DNA from: AC-37 sp036389295
GTDB taxonomy: Bacteria; Actinomycetota; Thermoleophilia; Solirubrobacterales; Thermoleophilaceae
Assembly: GCA_036389295.1 (NCBI GenBank)
Contig: DASVQB010000022.1
Span: 39,359-103,358 of the forward strand
Length of the DNA: 64,000 nt
Direction of reading: 5' to 3'
Position 1 is the first letter of the stretch. Every line of letters starts with the position of its first letter. The translations under genes were made by a program, and so were the position numbers. Of this stretch, positions 17,464-24,841 are shown piece by piece. The notes under the pieces are model-generated. The model was given only the letters and a program-made list of their open reading frames with translations, did not search any database and was not told where the DNA came from.

Positions 17464-18333
17464 TTGCCCTCGATACCGGCAGGCGCCTCCTCGGTCCGCG
17501 GGCTCGACCGCGCGCGGATCGCCCTGGTGGGCGCGCTGGTCGCGCTCGCCGCGACGGCCTGGCTCGTCACCGACGACCGGATGGACGGGATGGAGATGGG
17601 CGGGCTCGAGCTCGGCGGGCTCGGCTTCTACGTCGTCACCTGGGTCGTGATGATGGCCGCGATGATGTTCCCGTCGATCGCCCCGGTGGTGGCGGTCTAC
17701 GACCGGCTTCGCGAGGGTCGCCGCGTCCCGGTCGCCGGGACGGTCCTGTTCGTGTGCGGGTACCTCGTCGCTTGGACGGCGGTGGGGCTGCTCGCCTACG
17801 GGACGATCGAGCTCGTGCGCTCGCTGTCGATCGACTGGCTCGCGTGGGACCGCGCCGGCCGGTACGTGGCCGGCGGGACGATCCTCGCCGCGGCCGCGTA
17901 CCAGCTCACGCCGCTGAAGGACGTCTGCCTGCGGCACTGCCGCAGCCCGATGTCGTTCGTGCTGAACCACTGGCGCGACGGCGCGCTCGGGGCGCTGCGG
18001 ATGGGGATCGGGCACGGGTCCTGGTGCGTGGGCTGCTGCTGGGCGCTGATGGCGGCCCTGTTCGCGGTCGGCGCGATGAGCTTGGGCTGGATGGCCTTCG
18101 TCGCCGGCCTGATCGCGCTCGAGAAGCTCTGGCCGTGGAAGACGTCGGCGAACCTGGCGGTGGCCGCGGTGCTCCTGGCGCTCGGTGTCGGGGTGATGGC
18201 CGTGCCGGACTCCGTGCCCGGGCTGATGACCGACGACTCGATGTCGCACGACGGGGGCGGCGGCGCGATGCAGATGGACCGCGGCGGGTCGATGGGCGGC
18301 GACTCCATGGACCGCGGCGATTCGATGCCCTGA
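17464..18333 (+). CDS. DUF2182 multi-pass membrane protein with Met/Asp/His-rich tail
   Basis: 289 residues from TTG 17464, 4 bases after the DUF1326 stop, so co-translated. About six transmembrane helices. DUF2182 motifs: VVTWVVMMAAMMFPSIAPVV, YQLTPLKDVCLRHCRSP, RMGIGHGSWCVGCCWALM then AALFAVGAMSLGWM. Paired Cys residues (CLRHC, CVGCCW) resemble thiol/metal ligands. The C-terminal ~40 residues are a soluble low-complexity tail (MTDDSMSHDG, AMQMDRGGSMGGDSMDRGD) rich in Met, Asp and His, typical of copper-binding segments. Function is uncharacterised; metal transport or insertion is an inference. Confidence 0.9.
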   Translation: MPSIPAGASSVRGLDRARIALVGALVALAATAWLVTDDRMDGMEMGGLELGGLGFYVVTWVVMMAAMMFPSIAPVVAVYDRLREGRRVPVAGTVLFVCGYLVAWTAVGLLAYGTIELVRSLSIDWLAWDRAGRYVAGGTILAAAAYQLTPLKDVCLRHCRSPMSFVLNHWRDGALGALRMGIGHGSWCVGCCWALMAALFAVGAMSLGWMAFVAGLIALEKLWPWKTSANLAVAAVLLALGVGVMAVPDSVPGLMTDDSMSHDGGGGAMQMDRGGSMGGDSMDRGDSMP

Positions 18334-18375
18334 ACCGCCGCGCTCGGCTACGCTGCGCTTGGGAGTCGTTGAGCG

Positions 18376-19350
18376 GTGGCGGGGAGACGGAAGACCGAGC
18401 GGCAGGGGGAGGACGGGCAGGAGCGCGGCCCGATGGCGACGATCACGAAGATCGGCGCCGTGGTCACGACGCTCGGTGCGATCGTCGCGCTCGTGGTGGG
18501 GGTGAAGAGCCTTATGCCCTCGGACCCGCCCGGCCCGGTCGGCGAGATCCGGAAGCTCGACCTCAACAGCGTCGCCGGGCTGTCGGAGGCCAACCGGAAG
18601 GTGCCCGACGCCACCACCTGCCCGGGCGTCGAGAAGGAGCGCCACTTCGAGGTGCGTCGGCCCGCGAGGCCGGTCGCCGTCGCCTCGCTCGAGCTGCCGA
18701 GCGTCGTCGCCCAGGAGAGCACCGACTCGCCCACCCAGGAGGACCCGGGATCCGGGGAGGACCCCGCGACACCGACGACCGACTCGGAGTCGGCGCCGCC
18801 GGCTGCCGAGACGGACGGGGGGACGGAGGGCGAGCAGGGCGAGGGGGGCGAGCAGGGCGACGGGAACCCGGCACGTCCGAAGATCGCCGCGGGCGACCCG
18901 CGTCGGGTCACCGCCCTGCGGGACGAGACCGGCGTCGGGGAGCCGCGGATCGAGCAGCTCATGTTCAACCCGAGCGGAACCCAGGTCGGCGAGATCACGA
19001 AGGCGCAGCTGGCGGGCATCATCGCGAACACGCGGAAGGACGGCTCGTCCCGGAACGCCGAGCCGCTCGGCTGGCTGATCGACGTCTCGACCCGCCTCGA
19101 GAACCTGAAGGGCAAGTGCGCCTACGTCCAGTGGTCGCTCTACGACGCCAAGCGGATCCGCCGGGTTCGCTACCCCTGGGTGCGCGACAGGCGCGGCGTG
19201 CGCTTCGTGGCCAGGGCGACCCCCGACTCCCGCAGGTCGACGTTCTGGGTCCCTGCGCCCATCGAGCGCCGCCGCTACAAGGTGCGCGTCGCGCTGTACG
19301 ACGCGAACGCGACGAACCTCGACAGCGGCGAGATCCCGCTGCCGAAGTGA
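18376..19350 (+). CDS. Membrane-anchored protein with acidic linker, unknown function
   Basis: 324 residues, GTG start. One transmembrane helix near the N-terminus (GAVVTTLGAIVALVVGVKSL, ~28-47). Residues ~105-165 form a low-complexity Pro/Glu/Gly/Thr linker (TEGEQGEGGEQGDG), and the C-terminal ~150 residues form a soluble domain with LGWLIDVSTRLENLKGKCAY, VQWSLYDAKRIRRVRYPW and FWVPAPIERRRYKVRVALYD, probably a beta-sandwich facing outside. I recognise no family. It has its own hairpin downstream, so it seems monocistronic, though only 42 bases from the DUF2182 gene. Confidence 0.7.
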   Translation: MAGRRKTERQGEDGQERGPMATITKIGAVVTTLGAIVALVVGVKSLMPSDPPGPVGEIRKLDLNSVAGLSEANRKVPDATTCPGVEKERHFEVRRPARPVAVASLELPSVVAQESTDSPTQEDPGSGEDPATPTTDSESAPPAAETDGGTEGEQGEGGEQGDGNPARPKIAAGDPRRVTALRDETGVGEPRIEQLMFNPSGTQVGEITKAQLAGIIANTRKDGSSRNAEPLGWLIDVSTRLENLKGKCAYVQWSLYDAKRIRRVRYPWVRDRRGVRFVARATPDSRRSTFWVPAPIERRRYKVRVALYDANATNLDSGEIPLPK

Positions 19351-19387
19351 GCGGAGGCGCTCGCCTCTGACCAGGGAAGCCCTGGTC
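19351..19387 (+). terminator. Double hairpin, likely terminator after the acidic-linker membrane protein
   Basis: Two hairpins follow the stop at 19350: GAGGCG/CGCCTC at 19354-19367, and GACCAGGG (19369-19376) paired with CCCTGGTC (19380-19387) across a 3-base loop. No U-tract follows, as is common in high-GC actinobacteria. Confidence 0.5.
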
Positions 19388-19545
19388 TCGCCACGGCGCG
19401 CTGCCCCAACCGACGAGCAGTTCAAGCTTCGGATACCGCTTTTCGGGGATTGACCGGTTCGACCGGGCCAGCGAGAGTGGCTATGCGCCAGACGGCGCAG
19501 GAAAGCTACGCGGGTCCGCACGGCCGGGCTCGAGGGGGGGAAGGC

Positions 19546-21216
19546 ATGCAGTCTCGACCGAAGCGCGCGCGAAAGGTCCGCGAGGACGCGGCCCGGTTCG
19601 CATTCGACCAACCGCATCCGGACCAGCAGCCGAACGGCGACGAGGAGCGGTTCCCCGACCGGATCGGCTCCTACTCCAAGGGCCTCCCCCACGACGATCG
19701 GGGCGAGGTCGACGGCGACGCCTACCAGGCGCTCCTGACCGCCGTGGAGAGCGGCGACCCCGCCGACTTCGAGGCGATCCCCCTCGGTGACCCGTCGAGC
19801 TGCCCGAGCGAGCTGGGGCGCCGGCTGGTCAACCCGCAGTCCGGGTTCGCGTTCGACCTCGAGGGGCCGGACGCCCAGGCGCTCGCGCTCCCCCCGGCGC
19901 CTCGCCTCGACAGCGCCGAGGAGGCTGGCGAGATGGCCGAGCTGTACTGGATGGCGCTGCTCCGGGACGTCGACTTCGAGGACTACGCGACGGACGCGAC
20001 CGCAGCCGAGGCGGCCGCGGACCTGAGCCGCTTCTCGGACTTCCGCGGGCCGAAGGAGGGCGGGAAGGTGACGCCGGGGACGTTGTTCCGCGGCTTCACG
20101 CCGGGCGACGTCGCGGGTCCGTTCGTCTCGCAGTTCCTGCTGCGCGACTTCGACTACGGGACGCTCCGGGTGAGCCAGCGCGAGCAGAGAGCCAAGCCGG
20201 GGGTCGACTACGTCACGGATCCCGCCGAGTGGCTCCGGATCCAGAACGGCTGCGATCCCGGGGTCTCGCGCATGAAGCAGCTCGAGCTCGACGAGGACGG
20301 CAACCCGGTCCGGCGCTACATCCGCAACGGGCGCGACGTCGCGACGTACGTCCACTTCGACGCGCTGTACGAGGCGTACCTCAACGCGTGCCTGATCCTG
20401 CTCGGGTCACCGCCCGCGGAGGACCCCCGCGCGCAGACGGCGCCCTTCGACGCGGGAAACCCGTACGTCGGCCCGTCAACCCAGGAGGGGTTCGGCACGT
20501 TCGGCCCGCCCCACGTCCTGAGCCTCGTCTGCGAGGTGGCGACGCGTGCGCTGAAGGCCGTCTGGTGGCAGAAGTGGGGCGTCCACCGGCGGCTGCGACC
20601 GGAGGAGTTCGGCGGGCGCGTCCAACGCGTCAAGACGGGCGCCGCGGACTACCCGATCGGCGAGGAGCTGCTGGGGTCGCCCGTGCTCGACCGGGTGAAC
20701 GAGGGCTTCGGGAGCTACCTCCTCCCGCTCGCGTTCCCGGAGGGCTCGCCGACGCACCCCTCCTACGGGGCCGGCCACGCCACGGTCGCCGGCGCGTGCG
20801 TGACGATCCTGAAGGCGTGGTTCGACGAGTCGGTCGCGATCGCGGACCTGTTCACGCCGGTCGTCGCGAACCCCGCCGGCGACGGCCTCGACGAGTTCAC
20901 CGGCCCCGACGCCGGCGAGCTGACCGTGGGCGGCGAGCTGAACAAGGTCGCCGCCAACGTGGCGATCGCGCGCAACATGGCCGGAGTGCACTGGCGCAGC
21001 GACTACACGGAGTCGCTGCGGCTCGGGGAGCGGGTCGCGATCCAGATCCTCGAGGAGCAGGCGCCGACCTACAACGAGCGGTTCTCGTTCACGCTGACGA
21101 CGTTCGACGGCGAGTCGGTCACGATCGACAACGAGTCGGGCGGCGGCGGCGGGTCGGGGCGCTTCGAGTCGGCCGGCGAGTCGGAGGAGGCGGAGGAGAG
21201 GGTCGGGGCGGGCTGA
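19546..21216 (+). CDS. Vanadium-dependent haloperoxidase
   Basis: 556 residues; ATG chosen because GAGGGGGGGAAGG sits 3 bases upstream. The three vanadate-binding segments of the family are present: KWGVHRRLRPEEFGG (~343, Lys and Arg ligands), PTHPSYGAGHATVAGACVTI (~404, P-S-x-GH with catalytic His) and ARNMAGVHWRSDYTESL (~478, Arg and vanadate-coordinating His). No signal peptide or Tat motif is obvious, so it is probably cytoplasmic. The reaction uses H2O2 to oxidise halides to hypohalous species. No obvious halogenation substrate gene is adjacent; both neighbours are of unknown function. Confidence 0.93.
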   Translation: MQSRPKRARKVREDAARFAFDQPHPDQQPNGDEERFPDRIGSYSKGLPHDDRGEVDGDAYQALLTAVESGDPADFEAIPLGDPSSCPSELGRRLVNPQSGFAFDLEGPDAQALALPPAPRLDSAEEAGEMAELYWMALLRDVDFEDYATDATAAEAAADLSRFSDFRGPKEGGKVTPGTLFRGFTPGDVAGPFVSQFLLRDFDYGTLRVSQREQRAKPGVDYVTDPAEWLRIQNGCDPGVSRMKQLELDEDGNPVRRYIRNGRDVATYVHFDALYEAYLNACLILLGSPPAEDPRAQTAPFDAGNPYVGPSTQEGFGTFGPPHVLSLVCEVATRALKAVWWQKWGVHRRLRPEEFGGRVQRVKTGAADYPIGEELLGSPVLDRVNEGFGSYLLPLAFPEGSPTHPSYGAGHATVAGACVTILKAWFDESVAIADLFTPVVANPAGDGLDEFTGPDAGELTVGGELNKVAANVAIARNMAGVHWRSDYTESLRLGERVAIQILEEQAPTYNERFSFTLTTFDGESVTIDNESGGGGGSGRFESAGESEEAEERVGAG

Positions 21217-21228
21217 GCGCGGCCCTGG

Positions 21229-22647
21229 CTAGGGCGCGGTCTCGGGGCCCTTGTCGCGGTAGGCGTCGCGGAAGGCCCGGACGGCGTCGGGCACGTCGTC
21301 GTTCAGCTTCGGGCAGCCGAGGAGGTGGGTCCAGGCCGTGGCGGCGGCCTCGTACGGCATGTCGGTCAGGTTCGGCGTGAGGATCATGTGGCGGGGGTCG
21401 CTGTCGCCGACCTTCATGAGCGCGTCGCGGGCCTCGGTGGCCGACGGGCGGTACCACATGACGATCCGTCCGTGCTCGAGGGAGTGGACGAGCTGGCCCA
21501 GGGCGGGCGCGCGGCGGTAGGCGGCGTCCGCGGCGGGCACCGGGTTGTGGGGGCCCGAGCTGGGCGGGTTCGAGCGGTAGCGCGGCGTCGTCGTGGTGTG
21601 CTGGCGGCCCTCGTCGGGCAGGTCCTGGGCGGTGCAGCCCGCGGCCTTGGCGGCCTTCACGAGCGCGGGCGGGCCCTCGACCGGCAGGTCGCTCTCGGAC
21701 TCGTCGTCGTCGTCCCCGAGGACGGCGATCGCGGCGAAGGCGATCCCGCCGAGCGCCAGGACGCCGACGACGATCGCGACGAGCAGCCGCGGAACGCCGC
21801 CGCGCGGGGGCGCGCCGGGGGGTGCGGCCCCGGCGGGGGGCTCGGGCGCGCCGGGGGGCGCGGGGTGCGGCGGCGCGCTGGGAGGCCCGGCCGGCGGAGC
21901 CCAGTCGGCTGTGGGCGGAGCGGCGTCGAGGGAAGGCTCGGCGACCGAAGCGTCCGGCGGCTCGGCGTCCGGCGGCCCGGCGCCCGGCGGCTCGGCGTCC
22001 GGCGGCGCGGCGGCGGACGGCTCGGCGTCCGGCGGCGCGGCGGCGGCGTCCGGCGGCTCAGCGTCCGGTGACCCGGCGTCGGGCGGCGCGGCGGCGGCGT
22101 CCGGCGGCGGCTCCGGCGCACCCGTCGGCGGCGGGAACGTGATCGGCTCCGTGAACGGCGGCTCCGCGAACGGCGCCGGCGGGACGGCGGGACGCTCGGG
22201 CGGCTCCGGCTCCGATTCGGGCGGCGGCTCGGCCGCGGCGGGCTCCTCCGCTTCGGGCGGCTCCGACTCGGGCTCCGGCTCGGGCTCGGCCGCGGCCGGC
22301 TCCGGCGGCTCCGATTCGGCCGGCGGCTCGGCCGCGGCGGCCGGCTCCGCCGACCCCTGCACCACGAGCGTCGTCCTGCCCATCCGGATCGTGTCGCCGG
22401 GCTCCAGGCGGCGCGGCTCGGTCAGGCGGTCGCCCTCCACGAACGTGCCGTTCGTCGAGCCGAGGTCCTCGATCGCGAGCGCCCCGTCGTCCTCGACGTA
22501 GACGCGCGCGTGGCGGCGCGAGATCTCGCGGTCGCCCAGCTGCCCGCCGGGACCCTCCGCCCGGCGGCCGACGACCAGCTCGCCGGCCACCTCGACGACG
22601 GTCCCGGCGGCCGCACCGCTCGTCACCCGCAGCGTGAAACCGGCCAT
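21229..22647 (-). CDS. FHA domain - Pro-rich repeat linker - TM - DUF3105 fusion protein
   Basis: 472 residues. Residues 1-100: FHA domain (GELVVGRRAEG, ISRRHARVYVEDDGALAIED, LGSTNGTFVEGDRL, DTIRMGRTTLVV), which reads phospho-threonine signals in the cytoplasm. Residues ~100-285: low-complexity Pro/Ala/Glu linker with a PPDAEPPDA-like repeat. Residues ~288-310: transmembrane helix (LLVAIVVGVLALGGIAFAAI). Residues ~330-470: DUF3105 (YRSNPPSSGPHNPVPA, LGQLVHSLEHGRIVMWYRPS, LLGCPKLNDDVPDAVRAFRD), which lies outside the membrane. The layout suggests coupling of Ser/Thr kinase signalling to an exported domain. A TAGCGT box 8 bases before the ATG suggests a leaderless transcript. Confidence 0.9.
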   Translation of the reverse strand: MAGFTLRVTSGAAAGTVVEVAGELVVGRRAEGPGGQLGDREISRRHARVYVEDDGALAIEDLGSTNGTFVEGDRLTEPRRLEPGDTIRMGRTTLVVQGSAEPAAAAEPPAESEPPEPAAAEPEPEPESEPPEAEEPAAAEPPPESEPEPPERPAVPPAPFAEPPFTEPITFPPPTGAPEPPPDAAAAPPDAGSPDAEPPDAAAAPPDAEPSAAAPPDAEPPGAGPPDAEPPDASVAEPSLDAAPPTADWAPPAGPPSAPPHPAPPGAPEPPAGAAPPGAPPRGGVPRLLVAIVVGVLALGGIAFAAIAVLGDDDDESESDLPVEGPPALVKAAKAAGCTAQDLPDEGRQHTTTTPRYRSNPPSSGPHNPVPAADAAYRRAPALGQLVHSLEHGRIVMWYRPSATEARDALMKVGDSDPRHMILTPNLTDMPYEAAATAWTHLLGCPKLNDDVPDAVRAFRDAYRDKGPETAP

Positions 22648-22655
22648 GGCCGGTC

Positions 22656-22661
22656 ACGCTA
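22656..22661 (-). promoter_or_regulatory. Leaderless -10 box (TAGCGT)
   Basis: On the minus strand TAGCGT is followed by 8 bases and then the ATG of the FHA-DUF3105 gene, with no Shine-Dalgarno between. Confidence 0.5.
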
Positions 22662-22670
22662 CCGCGACCG

Positions 22671-23333
22671 TCAGCCGGCTGCGGTCGTGGCGGTCGGCGG
22701 CGCGCCCGGCGCCGCCCCCGGCGCGGCGGTCCCCTGGCGGTAGAGCAGGATGCTGGCGATCAGCACCCAGATCAGCGCCCCGAGGAACGCGACGAACCCG
22801 ATCGGGGTCAGCGCGACGACGCCGATCAGGATGGCCGCCCACCCGAGCCAGCCCGGCAGCACCCCGAACCGGAGCGATGCCACGCCCGCGGCCAGCAGGA
22901 ACGTCGCCAGGCCGATCGCGAAGGGGAAGAAGAAGTCCGCGTAGAGGACCGACAGCGTCTGCGTCACGCCGGGCGGGACGTCGCCCACGGTGTCGGCAGC
23001 GGCGAACTGGATCGCGCTGTCGACGAGCGCCGCCGACGCGAGTACCACCGCACCGCCGAACGTCAGCGACGCGAGCCGCCCGCCCTCCTGCTCGACCCGA
23101 CCGATCGCGCCGCGGAGCGCGCCGGCGAACCAGAGCAGCGCCAGCGCCGCGTAGGCGCCGACGATCGCCGCCGCGATCTGCTCGCTGTCGTTGTCGCTCC
23201 AGAACTCGACCGCCTTCGCCGTCGAGTCGTCGGCGTCGGGGCCTTCGCCTCCGACCACGATCGTGACCACCAGCAGCACCACGAACAGCACGCCGGCAAG
23301 CGGCGCGTAGCGCGCCAGGCTTCCGCTCCTCAT
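22671..23333 (-). CDS. Integral membrane protein, about six helices
   Basis: 220 residues from the ATG at 23333, which has AGGAGGAGCG directly upstream; the longer reading to 23387 lacks a site. Hydrophobic segments include YAPLAGVLFVVLLVVTIVV, AAIVGAYAALALLWFAGAL, FGGAVVLASAALVDSAIQF, FFFPFAIGLATFLLAAGVA, LGWAAILIGVVALTPIGFVA and ALIWVLIASILLY. One extracytoplasmic loop carries GGEGPDADDSTAKAVEFW. Unknown family and role. It is 23 bases upstream of the FHA gene on the same strand, so the two may be co-expressed, although the FHA gene has its own promoter-like box. Confidence 0.7.
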   Translation of the reverse strand: MRSGSLARYAPLAGVLFVVLLVVTIVVGGEGPDADDSTAKAVEFWSDNDSEQIAAAIVGAYAALALLWFAGALRGAIGRVEQEGGRLASLTFGGAVVLASAALVDSAIQFAAADTVGDVPPGVTQTLSVLYADFFFPFAIGLATFLLAAGVASLRFGVLPGWLGWAAILIGVVALTPIGFVAFLGALIWVLIASILLYRQGTAAPGAAPGAPPTATTAAG

Positions 23334-23418
23334 CGCTCCTCCTAGGGTGGGGCGACGGATCGTCCCACCGCCGGGCGGGGACGGCAAGCGGCCGGGCCGC
23401 GCCTTGCAGCGCCCTGGC

Positions 23419-23468
23419 CGCGAGTGATCGCTTTTACCGCCTACAGCCGGGACGATCGATCACTCGCG
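23419..23468. promoter_or_regulatory. Perfect 12-base inverted repeat in a divergent promoter region
   Basis: CGCGAGTGATCG at 23419-23430 is exactly complementary to CGATCACTCGCG at 23457-23468, separated by 26 bases. It lies between the divergent genes starting at 23333 (minus) and 23492 (plus), and its right arm ends 9 bases before the putative -10 box TACGCT. A dimeric regulator with two half-sites, or a hairpin in a longer transcript, are both possible. Confidence 0.5.
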
Positions 23469-23476
23469 CGCCTCTG

Positions 23477-23482
23477 TACGCT
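23477..23482 (+). promoter_or_regulatory. Leaderless -10 box (TACGCT)
   Basis: TACGCT followed by 9 bases and the ATG at 23492, matching the spacing in front of other genes of this window. Confidence 0.5.
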
Positions 23483-23491
23483 GCCCGCTCG

Positions 23492-23884
23492 ATGGCGGAC
23501 CTCGAGCGCCTCCTCCGCACGCACAACCGGTCGATGATCGCCTTCGACCTGGCGCTCGGCGGCGGCGCGCTGCTCGCCCCCGCGGCCACGCTGCGCGTGC
23601 TCGGACACGACCCGCCCGCGCCCGAGGCGGAGGAGCTCTTCCGCCGCTGCGCGCCGATCTGGCTCACCTTCGCCGCGGCCCACGCCGTCGCGGCCGTCAG
23701 GGACGAGCCGCGCGACTGGTGGGCGCTCGCCTGGCTGCGCGGCACCGAGATCGCGACCGACGCGCTCTGGTCGCGCTCGCCCGGCTTCTCACGGCCCGGC
23801 GCACGGACGGCGCTCAGGCTCGCGAGCCTGTCGAACCTCGCGATGGCGGCCGGCTTCCGCCTCCTCGCGCGGGGCGCCAGGTGA
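23492..23884 (+). CDS. Small membrane-associated protein of unknown function
   Basis: 130 residues. Hydrophobic but broken segments (MIAFDLALGGGALLAPAATL, APIWLTFAAAHAVAAV, LSNLAMAAGFRLLARGA) suggest about four membrane helices. No family recognised. The stop overlaps the GTG of the thioesterase gene by 4 bases (GTGA), so the two proteins are translationally coupled and probably work together. Confidence 0.65.
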   Translation: MADLERLLRTHNRSMIAFDLALGGGALLAPAATLRVLGHDPPAPEAEELFRRCAPIWLTFAAAHAVAAVRDEPRDWWALAWLRGTEIATDALWSRSPGFSRPGARTALRLASLSNLAMAAGFRLLARGAR

Positions 23885-24279
23885 CCGGACCGGCCGGCGC
23901 GCTCGAGCCGGGCGTCTCGCGCACCGAGGAGTTCACGGTCGAGGACAGGCTGCTCACGGACGTCGGCGGCACGATCGGCGTCAAGGTCCTCTCGACCCCC
24001 GGGATGATCGCGATGATGGAGCGGAACGCCGCGATCCTCTGCGGCGACCGCCTCCCGGAGGGCAGGGCGACCGTCGGCTTCGAGGTGTGCGTGAAGCACG
24101 TGGCGGGCGCCGTCGAGGGCGCGCGCTGCACGGTCAGCGCGACGCTTACCGAGGTCGTCGACGGCCGCAAGCTGCGCTTCCACGTCGAGGTCCGCGAGGG
24201 CGAGAGGACGATCGGGGTCGGCACGCACGAGCGCCGCGCGATCGACGTGGCGAGCCACGCCGAGCAGGCCGGCGGCTAG
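23881..24279 (+). CDS. Hot-dog thioesterase, fluoroacetyl-CoA thioesterase-like
   Basis: 132 residues from the coupled GTG start. The pattern VKVLSTPGMIAMMERNAAIL, LPEGRATVGFEVCVKHVAGA, GARCTVSATLTEVVDGRKLR, then VGTHERRAID is that of single hot-dog-fold thioesterases of the FlK-like group. The usual FlK triad (Thr/Glu/His) appears partly kept: Glu in MERNA and His in CVKHVAG. It probably hydrolyses a small acyl-CoA thioester; physiological substrate unknown. Confidence 0.75.
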   Translation: MTGPAGALEPGVSRTEEFTVEDRLLTDVGGTIGVKVLSTPGMIAMMERNAAILCGDRLPEGRATVGFEVCVKHVAGAVEGARCTVSATLTEVVDGRKLRFHVEVREGERTIGVGTHERRAIDVASHAEQAGG

Positions 24280-24330
24280 CCGGCGAGCCGCCCCCGGAGC
24301 GCCCCCCGCCGGACCCGGCCGGCCCCCGGC

Positions 24331-24822
24331 TCAGCGCGCGGGCGAGAGGACCGCGACCGGGATCTCGCGCGCGCCCGAGCGCACGTCGTAGGTGTCGAAG
24401 CCCGGGTAGAGCTGGGTCGCCCTGCCCCACAGCCTCGCGCGCTCCTCGCCCTGCGCGAAGTGGACGGCGTAGTCGCCGCTCCGGCCGGGGGCCCAGACGC
24501 GGACCTCGGGCCGCTTGCGCACGTTGTGGTACCAGGCGGGGTGCTTGCGGGCCCCGCCCGAGGAGGCGATCACGACGATGTCGTCGCCGTCGGTGACGTA
24601 GAGGAGCGGGGTGCGCCGCGGCTGTCCGCTCTTCGCCCCGAGCGTCTCCATCACGAGCACCGGCATCCCCGGCGCCGTGCTCAGCCGCCCGTTCGTCGCC
24701 GGGATCAGCCGCTTGTCGATCTTGTTCGCGACGTTCAGGAACCACCACGACCCCGCGCGCGAGGAGACGAGCCGCACGATCGGCCGCCGCCAGCGGGGTA
24801 TCGCGTCGTAGTTGGCCGCCAC
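24331..24822 (-). CDS. F420-dependent nitroreductase-family (DDN-like) oxidoreductase
   Basis: 163 residues. Split-barrel DDN family features: PVLVMETLGAKSGQPRRTPL, YVTDGDDIVVIASSGGARKH, PAWYHNVRKRPEVRVW. The G-x-K-S-G-x-x-R-x-x-PL and SxGGxxxHPxWxxNL patterns mark deazaflavin (F420)-binding proteins such as mycobacterial Ddn. The GTG start is preceded by TAGCGT plus 8 bases. Together with the split-barrel protein at 26522 it implies that the host makes F420. Confidence 0.9.
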   Translation of the reverse strand: MAANYDAIPRWRRPIVRLVSSRAGSWWFLNVANKIDKRLIPATNGRLSTAPGMPVLVMETLGAKSGQPRRTPLLYVTDGDDIVVIASSGGARKHPAWYHNVRKRPEVRVWAPGRSGDYAVHFAQGEERARLWGRATQLYPGFDTYDVRSGAREIPVAVLSPAR

Positions 24823-24830
24823 CGGCCGGG

Positions 24831-24836
24831 ACGCTA
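24831..24836 (-). promoter_or_regulatory. Leaderless -10 box (TAGCGT)
   Basis: Minus-strand TAGCGT, then 8 bases, then the GTG at 24822 of the DDN-like gene. It also supports this start codon. Confidence 0.5.
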
Positions 24837-24841
24837 CCGGG

